Below, in pieces: positions 55,916 through 63,134 of a DNA stretch of 64,000 nucleotides. A model generated the notes under the pieces. That model saw only the letters and a program-made list of their open reading frames with translations. It did no database searches and was not told the DNA's origin. The DNA is from Streptomyces sp. WM4235 (GTDB lineage: Bacteria > Actinomycetota > Actinomycetes > Streptomycetales > Streptomycetaceae): positions 1-64,000 of the forward strand of contig NZ_LGDE01000101.1 of assembly GCF_001279725.1 (NCBI RefSeq). Reading direction: 5' to 3'. A program made the translations under genes and the position numbers. Position 1 is the first letter of the stretch, and every line of letters begins with the position of its first letter.

Positions 55916-57289
55916 TCATACCGCCTCCCGCAGCGGGTGTTCACGCCGGCGGTCGAGACCGGCGAGCGCGGCGTGTGCCGCGGCCAGTCCGCTTCGGACG
56001 GCGCTCTCCATGGTCGCGGGCCAACCGGTGGCGGTCCACGCACCGGCGAGAAAGAGTCCCGGCGTGTCGGTCCGGGCACCGGGTCGCAGCCGGCCGACTC
56101 CGGGGGTGGGGGCGAAGGTCGCGGTCCGCTCCCGGGTGACGAAGAAGTCCCGTACCTTCGCGCCGCGTGCGGCGGGCAGCAGTCGCTCCAACTCGGGCAG
56201 GTACTTGGCCCGCAGGACCGAGACGGGTTCGTCGATGTCGTCCTGGGCCACCGACTGGGACAGGGCGAGGTACTGGCCGCCGTCGGTGAGCCCGGAGGCG
56301 TCGGTGCGGTCGAAGACCCATTGGACCGGGGTGCCGAGCGCGGCGAAGAAGGGCTGCCTGAGGACCTTGCGGTCGTAGACGACGTGGACGTTGAGGATGG
56401 GGGCCGTGGCGATGTCGAGGAGCTTGTCGGGGTCGGCGAGGGCCCCGGGCGGCAACAACGCGTGCGCCTCGCGTTGGGGGACGGCCAGGACCACGGTGTC
56501 CGCGTCGAGCGATTCGCTCTCGGTGTCGACCCGCCAACTGCCGGACTCCAGCCGCGACAGGCAGGTGACGCGGGTCCGCAGCTCGGTGCGCACGCCGGCC
56601 GCGTCGAGCGCCTTGCGGGCGAGGACGTCGTGGAGGTCGCCGAGCGGGACGCGGGCCCAGCCGATGTCGGCGGCGCCGTTCTCAGACAGCAGGCCGGTCT
56701 TGAAGACCTTGGCGGCCAGCCCCAACGACGACTGGTCGGCGGTGGCGTTGAGGGTGGCGATGCCGACGAGGTCCCACAACGCCTCGATGGTGCGCGGGGA
56801 TTGGCCGTGACGGCCGAGCCAGGTCGCGAAGTCCACGCCGTCGAGCGCCGGGTCGGCGGGGTCGAGGCGGCGCAGCGCGAGGGCGGCGCGTCCGACGCTC
56901 GCCCGTTCGGCGAGGGTGAGGTGCGGGTAGCGGGCCAGGGAGGAGGCCAGGTGCAGGGGCACGGGCAGGGCGCTGCGGCGCAGCCTGCCCAGGCGCGGCC
57001 CCCGGGGGTGCGCGACGTCCAGTACGGGTACGTCGAGCCGGTTCTGGAGGGGGGCGAGGGCGGCGCCGTCGACGCGGTCGAGGAACCACCGGTAGGCGGT
57101 GCAGCAACGCAGGTAGACGTGCTGGCCGTTGTCCACGGTCAGCTCGCCGCGCTTGAAGGAGAAGGCGAGTCCGCCGAGTCGGGGGCGGCTCTCCAGGAGG
57201 GTCACCCGCATGCCGGCGTCGGCGAGTTCCAGGGCGGTGGTGACACCGGCCAGGCCTCCGCCGACGACCACCGCGTGGTTGGCGGTCAT
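55916..57289 (-). CDS. hpnE: Hydroxysqualene dehydroxylase HpnE
   Basis: 457 residues with strong GAGGAGG upstream of ATG 57289. FAD Rossmann motif HAVVVGGGLAGVTTALELAD, then ESRPRLGGLAFSF and a C-terminal PGLFLAGAWTATGWPATMESAVRSG in part, typical of amine-oxidase/phytoene-desaturase-like flavoproteins. Reduces hydroxysqualene to squalene, the last step of the HpnCDE route. Overlaps the micro-ORF upstream and the polyprenyl synthase frame downstream. Confidence 0.95.
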   Translation of the reverse strand: MTANHAVVVGGGLAGVTTALELADAGMRVTLLESRPRLGGLAFSFKRGELTVDNGQHVYLRCCTAYRWFLDRVDGAALAPLQNRLDVPVLDVAHPRGPRLGRLRRSALPVPLHLASSLARYPHLTLAERASVGRAALALRRLDPADPALDGVDFATWLGRHGQSPRTIEALWDLVGIATLNATADQSSLGLAAKVFKTGLLSENGAADIGWARVPLGDLHDVLARKALDAAGVRTELRTRVTCLSRLESGSWRVDTESESLDADTVVLAVPQREAHALLPPGALADPDKLLDIATAPILNVHVVYDRKVLRQPFFAALGTPVQWVFDRTDASGLTDGGQYLALSQSVAQDDIDEPVSVLRAKYLPELERLLPAARGAKVRDFFVTRERTATFAPTPGVGRLRPGARTDTPGLFLAGAWTATGWPATMESAVRSGLAAAHAALAGLDRRREHPLREAV

Positions 57290-57417
57290 GCGTCCTCCTC
57301 GTCGACCTTCGGGGCCCCATTGGTCCGGTCCATTACCTCGTCAGACGCCCCGGCCGGCGGCGGGGTTGCCCCGGTCCGGGCGCGGCCGTCGCGGTCGAGG
57401 CCGGCCCGCGCCGTCAA
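57286..57417 (-). CDS. 43-codon micro-ORF coupled between hpnD and hpnE
   Basis: A TTG start at 57417 overlaps the hpnD stop (TTGA), with AGGAGG 6 bp upstream inside hpnD, and its TGA stop overlaps the hpnE ATG (ATGA). The 43-residue product begins MTARAGLDRDGRARTG and ends APKVDEEDA: basic first half, acidic tail, no membrane segment. The double coupling argues that it is translated. Small unnamed proteins occur at this place in some Streptomyces hopanoid operons; I cannot confirm homology. Confidence 0.5.
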   Translation of the reverse strand: MTARAGLDRDGRARTGATPPPAGASDEVMDRTNGAPKVDEEDA

Positions 57418-58373
57418 GGCCGCCTCCTGGTGCTCTGCCGGGAGACGGTCCGGGCGTCGAGGCCGGAGAGGCCGCGTACGGCGACGTACGCCTTCTCGTG
57501 CGTGGGCAGCGAGACGCGTCCGCGCAGCACGGCGTCGGGCTCGCGCTCGATGCGGTCGAGGAGGCGGCGGTAGATGCCGGCCATGGCGGCGACGCAGGCA
57601 CCGCTGCGCCGGTCGAGCATGGGCAGCAGTCGGTAGCCCTCGACGAACAGGGCGCGGGCGCGCCGGACTTCGTGGTGGACGAGGCCGGCGAAGTCGGCGC
57701 CGGCGGACATCCGCTCGCTGCGGAAGCCCTCGGAGCAGCCGAACTTGGCGAGGTCCTCGGCCGGGAGGTAGGTGCGTCCGTTGCCGGCGTCCTCGCGAAC
57801 GTCCCTGAGGATGTTGGTGAGTTGCAGGGCGAGGCCGAGGGTGTCGGCGTACTCGCCGGCCCGCTCGGCGTCGTGCGCGCCGGGGGCGGTGCCGAACACG
57901 CCGAGCGAGAGGCGTCCGATGGCGCCCGCGACGCAGCGGCAGTAGACCTTGAGGTCGTCCCAGGTCTCGTAGCTCTCGCCGCGCACGTCCATCAGGACGC
58001 CGTCGATGAGTTCGTCGAGTCCGCCCAGGGGGATCGGGAAGCGGCGCGCGGCGTGGGCGAGGGCGACGGCGACGGGGTCGGTGTCGTCCTCGTCGATCTC
58101 CTCGGCGCGGATCCGGCCCAGGAGGGCGCGGGTCTCCTCCAACCGGACCAGCTTGGCGTCGGGCGCCAGCGTGCCGTCGCCGATGTCGTCGACGCGGCGC
58201 GAGAACGCGTACAGCGCGGACATGGCCTGCCGCTTGTCGTTGGGCAGCAGCCTGATGCCGTACGCGAAGTTGCGGGCCTGCGAGCCGGTGACTGCCTCGC
58301 AGTAGCCGTAGGCGGCCTGGACCGGCGCGGACGGTGTGGACGCGTGTGTGGGGCCCTCCACGTTGGGGCTCAC
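57414..58373 (-). CDS. hpnD: Presqualene diphosphate synthase HpnD
   Basis: 319 residues from GTG 58373, overlapping the hpnC stop (GTGA). Squalene/phytoene-synthase fold: SRRVDDIGDGTL (first Asp-rich), YCRCVAGAIGRLSLGVFG, and QLTNILRDVREDAGNGRTYLP (second DxxxD). Condenses two farnesyl diphosphates to presqualene diphosphate. Works before HpnC. Confidence 0.95.
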   Translation of the reverse strand: MSPNVEGPTHASTPSAPVQAAYGYCEAVTGSQARNFAYGIRLLPNDKRQAMSALYAFSRRVDDIGDGTLAPDAKLVRLEETRALLGRIRAEEIDEDDTDPVAVALAHAARRFPIPLGGLDELIDGVLMDVRGESYETWDDLKVYCRCVAGAIGRLSLGVFGTAPGAHDAERAGEYADTLGLALQLTNILRDVREDAGNGRTYLPAEDLAKFGCSEGFRSERMSAGADFAGLVHHEVRRARALFVEGYRLLPMLDRRSGACVAAMAGIYRRLLDRIEREPDAVLRGRVSLPTHEKAYVAVRGLSGLDARTVSRQSTRRRP

Positions 58374-59317
58374 CCCTTTCTCGGCGCTGTGCGCAGGACG
58401 GCGGCCACCTCGCGGAGCAGGCCGCTCCCGGTGGGCTTGGGCGGGCCGGGAAGTACGTCGAAACCGGCGTCGGTGACGGCTCGCAGGGCGGCGCGCCCGC
58501 CCCCCACGAACCCCGCGAGCAGCAGTCGGAGCCTGCCGTGGACGCTACCCACGAGGGGGGTGCCTTCATTCAGGAGGTCCCGGGCGCGCACGGTTTCGAA
58601 TGCGATGAGGGAGCGTACGGACGCTCCTGCGGTGGGGGCCTTGAGGTCGACCTCGGACACGTGGAAGCGGCGCATGTCCTCGGCCGGGAGGTAGATCCGG
58701 TCGCGGCCGAGGTCCTCGGCGACGTCCTGGAGGTGCTCGGCGATCTGGAGTGCGGTGCAGACGGCGTCGGAGCGTCGGATCCGCTCGGGGGTCGCCGTCC
58801 CGGTGAGGGCGAGCACGAGGCGGCCGACGGGGTTCGCGGACAGCTCGCAGTAGGCGAGCAGGTCCCCGTACGTCTCGTAGCGGGCGACCCGTTGGTCCTG
58901 ACGGTTGGCCTCGATCAGACCGAGGAAGGGCTCGGGGGTGAGGTCGTGCGCGCGGACCACGGGCCGCAGGGCCCGCAGCAGGGGGTGCCGCGGGGGGCCG
59001 TCGGCGCCCGCGAAGACGCGCTTCAGGTCGGCCTCGAAGGCGTCGAGCATGGCGAGCCGGTCGTCCGAGGCCTCCGGGTCGAGGCCGAGCAGGACGGCGT
59101 CGTGGCCGCCGGGGGCGAGGTCGCCGTCGCCGATGTCGTCGACGAGTCGGGCGTAGCCGTACACCGCCGTCAGCCCGTCGCGCCAGGCGCGGGGCAGGAA
59201 GGCGGGGGCGACGGGGAAGTTCTCCGTCCGGGCCTTGTCGAGCGTGAGGCTCGTGTGGGCGTCGGACGTCGCGGGGACCGGGTGCCGTCGACCACGGATA
59301 CCGTGCCCGGGGCTCAC
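58370..59317 (-). CDS. hpnC: Hydroxysqualene synthase HpnC
   Basis: 315 residues from GTG 59317. Same fold as HpnD: ENFPVAPAFLPRAWRDGL near the start, YARLVDDIGDGDLAPGG, YCELSANPVGRLVLALTG and QIAEHLQDVAEDLGRDRIYLP. Converts presqualene diphosphate to hydroxysqualene. First annotated gene of the hopanoid operon; a 21-codon ORF overlaps its start. Confidence 0.94.
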   Translation of the reverse strand: MSPGHGIRGRRHPVPATSDAHTSLTLDKARTENFPVAPAFLPRAWRDGLTAVYGYARLVDDIGDGDLAPGGHDAVLLGLDPEASDDRLAMLDAFEADLKRVFAGADGPPRHPLLRALRPVVRAHDLTPEPFLGLIEANRQDQRVARYETYGDLLAYCELSANPVGRLVLALTGTATPERIRRSDAVCTALQIAEHLQDVAEDLGRDRIYLPAEDMRRFHVSEVDLKAPTAGASVRSLIAFETVRARDLLNEGTPLVGSVHGRLRLLLAGFVGGGRAALRAVTDAGFDVLPGPPKPTGSGLLREVAAVLRTAPRKG

Positions 59318-59379
59318 CGCCCGCCGCCCGGGGCGGGGACGGCCACAGTGTTTGGGGGCCGGAGAATTCCCGTAGCCAT
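59314..59379 (-). CDS. Possible 21-codon leader ORF upstream of hpnC
   Basis: ATG 59379 opens a 21-residue frame (MATGILRPPNTVAVPAPGGGR) whose TGA overlaps the GTG of hpnC (GTGA). GGGAG lies about 11 bp before the ATG. It could couple or attenuate hpnC translation, or the true hpnC start could lie within it in another frame. Short length keeps confidence low. Confidence 0.3.
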   Translation of the reverse strand: MATGILRPPNTVAVPAPGGGR

Positions 59380-59603
59380 TGCCGTCACATCTCCCGTTCT
59401 ACACTGCCGACCCAAGGCATCCTATTTCGGACACGCCGCCGGACTTTACCCGGGGTACCCCCGGCCATTCGGCTGTGGGGAAACGTCCCCTCTTGATGTG
59501 ATCGAGAACTGCCCCAGCTTACGCTGTACAACGTCGCGGAGGCCTATCGGGTATTCGCTTCGCGAGCAAATGTCGGAGGGCGGAAATAATCGCCGTCACA
59601 CCA

Positions 59604-59634
59604 AGGCCCCCGCCGCACGGAGCGGCAGGGGCCT
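59604..59634. terminator. Terminator downstream of the ABC ATPase gene
   Basis: 13-bp stem with one mismatch AGGCCCCCGCCGC (59604-59616) / GCGGCAGGGGCCT (59622-59634), 37 bp beyond the ABC ATPase stop on the minus strand, separating the exporter operon from the hopanoid promoter. Confidence 0.7.
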
Positions 59635-59670
59635 GCGGTATTACCGGGCATTGACAGGCACCTCGTCCTG

Positions 59671-60453
59671 TCAGTGACTGGTGGCCTTCTCATATGCCGA
59701 GACGACTTCCTCGGTGGGCCCGTCCATCAGCAGCTCACCCTTCTCCAACCACAGCACGCGGTCGCAGGTGTCGCGGATGGACTTGTTGTTGTGACTCACC
59801 AGGAACACCGTTCCGGCCGTCTCGCGCAGCTCGCGAATACGGGCTTCCGAGCGGACCTGGAACTTGCGGTCACCGGTCGCCAGCGCCTCGTCGATCATCA
59901 GGACGTCGTGGTCCTTGGCCGCGGCGATGGAGAAACGCAGGCGTGCCGCCATGCCCGAGGAGTACGTGCGCATCGGCAGGGAGATGAAGTCGCCCTTCTC
60001 GTTGATCCCGGAGAAGTCGACGATGTCGTCGTAGCGCTCCCTGATCTGCTCGCGCGTCATGCCCATCGCCAGACCGCCGAGGACGACGTTGCGTTCGCCG
60101 GTCAGGTCGTTCATGAGTGCGGCGTTGACGCCCAGCAGCGAGGGCTGGCCGTCCGTGTAGACCTTGCCGGACTCGCAGGGCAGCAGCCCCGCGATGGCGC
60201 GCAGCAGGGTGGACTTGCCGGAACCGTTGGAGCCGATGACCCCGATGGCCTCGCCGCGGTACGCGGTGAAGGAGACGCCGCGTACGGCGTGGACCCGGCG
60301 CACGCCCGGGGAGTCGCCCTTGCCCCGGCGGAGTATCTTGCTCAGCGCCGCCGTGGCGCTGCCCCTGCCGGAGCTGCCGGTGTTGACCCGGTAGACGATG
60401 TGGACCTCGTCGGCGATGACGGTGGGGACGTGCCCCTTCTTGATCTCAGCCAC
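59671..60453 (-). CDS. ABC transporter ATPase of polysaccharide/teichoic acid export (TagH-like)
   Basis: 260 residues from GTG 60453. Walker A GSNGSGKST, signature YSSGMAARLRFS and Walker B HDVLMIDEALATGD, with the NDLTGERNVVLGG segment seen in O-antigen/teichoic acid exporters (RfbE/TagH). No extra C-terminal glycan-binding domain. It overlaps the permease gene by 8 bp and energises export of an undecaprenyl- or lipid-linked glycopolymer. Confidence 0.92.
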   Translation of the reverse strand: MAEIKKGHVPTVIADEVHIVYRVNTGSSGRGSATAALSKILRRGKGDSPGVRRVHAVRGVSFTAYRGEAIGVIGSNGSGKSTLLRAIAGLLPCESGKVYTDGQPSLLGVNAALMNDLTGERNVVLGGLAMGMTREQIRERYDDIVDFSGINEKGDFISLPMRTYSSGMAARLRFSIAAAKDHDVLMIDEALATGDRKFQVRSEARIRELRETAGTVFLVSHNNKSIRDTCDRVLWLEKGELLMDGPTEEVVSAYEKATSH

Positions 60454-61375
60454 GGCCGTAACGCTCCTCAGCCTTCCAGAAGTACACGAAGCCGCCGATG
60501 CCGGTGAGAACGGCCCAGCCGACCGCGAAGCCCCAGACGTGCGGCGGCAGGTTTTCCGGGCCGTAGCCGTCGATCAGCGCGAAGCGGACGAGGTCCATGT
60601 AGATGGCCGCGGGGTTCCACTGGAGGACGTCCGCGATCCAGGCCGGCTTGTCCTTCAGCATCTCGTTGATCGAGAACATGACACCCGAGGCGTACATCCA
60701 CGTGCGCGTGATGAACGGCATCAGCTGCGCGAGGTCGGGGGTCTTGGACCCCATCCGCGCGAAGACCAGCGCCAGCCCGGTGTTGAAGACGAACTGCAGC
60801 GCCAGCGCCGGGATGACCAGCAGCCACGACAACTGCGGGTAGTTGCCGAAGGCCACCGCGACGATGACCACCACGATCATCGAGTACATCAGCTGCTGGA
60901 GCTGCTGCATCGAGAAGGAGATGGGGAGCGAGGCGCGCGGGAAGTGCAGGGCGCGGACCAGACCGAGGTTGCCGGGGATCGCGCGGACACCCGCCATCAC
61001 CGAGTTCTGGGTGAAGGTGAAGACGAAGATGCCCATCACCAGGAAGGGGATGTAAACGCCCTTCTCCATGCCCCGGCCCGCGTTCAGGATCAGGCCGAAA
61101 ATCAGGTAGTAGACCAGGGCGTTCAGCAGCGGGGTCGCCACCTGCCAGATCTGCCCGAGCTTCGCCTGGCTGTACTGCGCCACCAGCTTGGCCCGGGAGA
61201 AGGCCATGATGAAGTGACGTCGGCCCCAGAGCTGCCGCACGTACTCGCCCAGGCCGGGCCGGGCTCCGCTGACGGACAGGCCGTACTTCCTGGCGAGCTC
61301 CGCGGGGGCGAGCCCCGCGTCTTCGGACGGCGGCTTGCTCGTGGCGAGGGCGCCGTCGTGGGTTGTGTCACTCAC
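60446..61375 (-). CDS. ABC transporter permease of polysaccharide export (TagG-like)
   Basis: 309 residues from GTG 61375. ABC2_membrane fold with about six hydrophobic segments: QVATPLLNALVYYLIFGLIL, YIPFLVMGIFVFTFTQNSV, MYSMIVVVIVAVAFG, LVIPALALQFVFNTGLALVFA, YASGVMFSI and GFAVGWAVLTGIGGFVYF. The gate-helix region WNPAAIYMDLVRFALIDG is typical of TagG/Wzm. Partner of the TagH-like ATPase. Confidence 0.92.
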   Translation of the reverse strand: MSDTTHDGALATSKPPSEDAGLAPAELARKYGLSVSGARPGLGEYVRQLWGRRHFIMAFSRAKLVAQYSQAKLGQIWQVATPLLNALVYYLIFGLILNAGRGMEKGVYIPFLVMGIFVFTFTQNSVMAGVRAIPGNLGLVRALHFPRASLPISFSMQQLQQLMYSMIVVVIVAVAFGNYPQLSWLLVIPALALQFVFNTGLALVFARMGSKTPDLAQLMPFITRTWMYASGVMFSINEMLKDKPAWIADVLQWNPAAIYMDLVRFALIDGYGPENLPPHVWGFAVGWAVLTGIGGFVYFWKAEERYGRG

Positions 61376-61473
61376 AAGTTGAAACTTTCCGTCTTCAAGA
61401 TGCGGCAGAAGGGGGGATCGGACCCGGAGTACGGGGCCCTTGATCAGGCCCCATGCTCCCAGACGCGAGCTTG

Positions 61474-62358
61474 TCAGATGACAGGTGGTCGGCCGAGCCG
61501 GGTCAGCCGCCAGACCGTACGCCACTTCATGGGGCGTCTGGAACCACACGGGGTGGTCCAGCCCTCCTTGAACCCGCCGAACCAGGCCTTGAGGGCCGGT
61601 CCCGACGGCTTGCGCAGGAGCGTCAGGGCCATCCAGACGCCCAGGTAGAGCGGTACCAGGAGGGCGGGCAGATTCCGGCGGGCCAGCCACACCCGGTTAC
61701 GAGCCACCATACGGTGGTAGACCGCGTGCCGGGACGGAGCCGTCGTCGGGTGCAGCAGCACCATGTCCGCGCGGTAGTCGATCCGCCACCCGGCGTCGAG
61801 TGCCCGCCAGGCCAGGTCGGTCTCCTCGTGGGCGTAGAAGAACTCCCCCGGCAGCGCTCCGACCTGCTCGAACACCCTCGTGCGGACGGCGTTGGCGCCG
61901 CCCAGGAAGGTGGTCACGCGGGAGGAACGCATGGGGTCGGAGGCGCGCAGCCGCGGCACGTGGCGCCGCTGGGTCTCGCCGGTGTCCGGATCGGCGATCC
62001 GGAAGCTGACGATCCCGAGCGAGGGGTCCTCGGCGAAGGCCTGCCGGCACAGTTCGGCGGTGTCGGTGCGTTCCAGCAGCCCGTCGTCGTCCAGGAAGAG
62101 CAGGGCGTCCACGTCGGTGCCACCGGGGCCGAAGGCCTCGATGCCGACGTTGCGGCCGCCGGGGATGCCCAGGTTCTCGGGCAGGTCGACCGTACGGACC
62201 CCCTCGGGCAGGCCGGTGACCTTGACGCCCTGGCCGACGACGACGACCTCGACGGGGGCGCCGTCCTGGCGCGCCACCGAGTCGAGGAGCGCCTTGAGCT
62301 CGTCGGGACGGTTGCCCATGGTGATGATCACGGCGCCCAGCCGCATCGGCGTCGTCAC
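61474..62358 (-). CDS. Family 2 glycosyltransferase
   Basis: 294 residues from GTG 62358, overlapping the stop of the phosphotransferase gene (GTGA). GT-A fold: LGAVIITMGNRPDELKALLDSVARQ, DVDALLFLDDDGLLERTD (DxD-type metal motif) and FYAHEETDLAWRALDAGW (acceptor/catalytic ED). Adds a sugar to the glycopolymer repeat or linkage unit on the cytoplasmic side. Confidence 0.9.
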   Translation of the reverse strand: MTTPMRLGAVIITMGNRPDELKALLDSVARQDGAPVEVVVVGQGVKVTGLPEGVRTVDLPENLGIPGGRNVGIEAFGPGGTDVDALLFLDDDGLLERTDTAELCRQAFAEDPSLGIVSFRIADPDTGETQRRHVPRLRASDPMRSSRVTTFLGGANAVRTRVFEQVGALPGEFFYAHEETDLAWRALDAGWRIDYRADMVLLHPTTAPSRHAVYHRMVARNRVWLARRNLPALLVPLYLGVWMALTLLRKPSGPALKAWFGGFKEGWTTPCGSRRPMKWRTVWRLTRLGRPPVI

Positions 62359-63134
62359 TTGAGCCTGCTGGAGGCCAGGACCGACACCAGGTGCAGCAGG
62401 GTCTGCAGCAGGGCGATGCCGGCCAGCACGGCGACGCCGAGCCGGGTGTAGAACAGGTCGCCGCGGACCTGGTCGACGACGGCCAGCAGCAGGATGAGCA
62501 GCGAGGCCTCGATGCCCAGGATCAGCCGGTGGAACTTGAGCGCGGCGGCGGCCCGGCGCGCGAGCGCCATGCCGGACGAGCGCGGTTCCGACGCCTCCTC
62601 CTTGACGGGCGCCTTGCCGACCTGGTGCCGGGCGACGCCGACCAGATCGGTCTCGGCCTTGATCAGGATCGCGCCGAGCGCCGCCAGGGTGCCCAGGAAC
62701 GCCCACAGCCAGTCGATCCGCCCGCTGCCCCACAGGTCCGAGGCGCGCAGGCCGAAGCCGACCAGCACCGCGGCGTCGCACAGGTAGGCGCCGACGCGGT
62801 CCAGGTACACCCCGGAGAGCGAGAACTGCTTCTTCCAGCGGGCGACCTCGCCGTCGACGCAGTCGAGCAGCAGGTAGAGCTGGACCATGATCACGCCGAG
62901 GACGGCGCCCCAGATGCCCGGGATCAGCAGGGCCGGGGCCGCGAGGACTCCGGCCACGGTCATCACGTAGGTCAGCTGGTTGGGCGTGACCTTGGTGGAG
63001 ACCAGGACGCGGGTGATGCGCAGGGAGATCTCGCGCATGTAGAGGCGTCCGCCCCAGTGCTCGCCGCTGCGTCGATCCTTGACGCCCGGCGGGTGAACGA
63101 CGGGCCGGAGTTCAGCTACGGATGGTTTGGACAT
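62355..63134 (-). CDS. CDP-alcohol phosphatidyltransferase-family enzyme
   Basis: 259 residues from ATG 63134 (ATG 63149 gives 264). Membrane enzyme with about six hydrophobic segments. The signature reads DCVDGEVARWKKQFSLS then GVYLDRVGA: D-x2-D-G-x2-A-R-x8-G-x3-D are present, but the last Asp (x3 after the third) is Ala. It would transfer a phospho-polyol or phospho-alcohol from a CDP-activated donor, perhaps derived from the adjacent glycerol-1-phosphate-type dehydrogenase. Overlaps that gene by 23-38 bp. Confidence 0.85.
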   Translation of the reverse strand: MSKPSVAELRPVVHPPGVKDRRSGEHWGGRLYMREISLRITRVLVSTKVTPNQLTYVMTVAGVLAAPALLIPGIWGAVLGVIMVQLYLLLDCVDGEVARWKKQFSLSGVYLDRVGAYLCDAAVLVGFGLRASDLWGSGRIDWLWAFLGTLAALGAILIKAETDLVGVARHQVGKAPVKEEASEPRSSGMALARRAAAALKFHRLILGIEASLLILLLAVVDQVRGDLFYTRLGVAVLAGIALLQTLLHLVSVLASSRLK

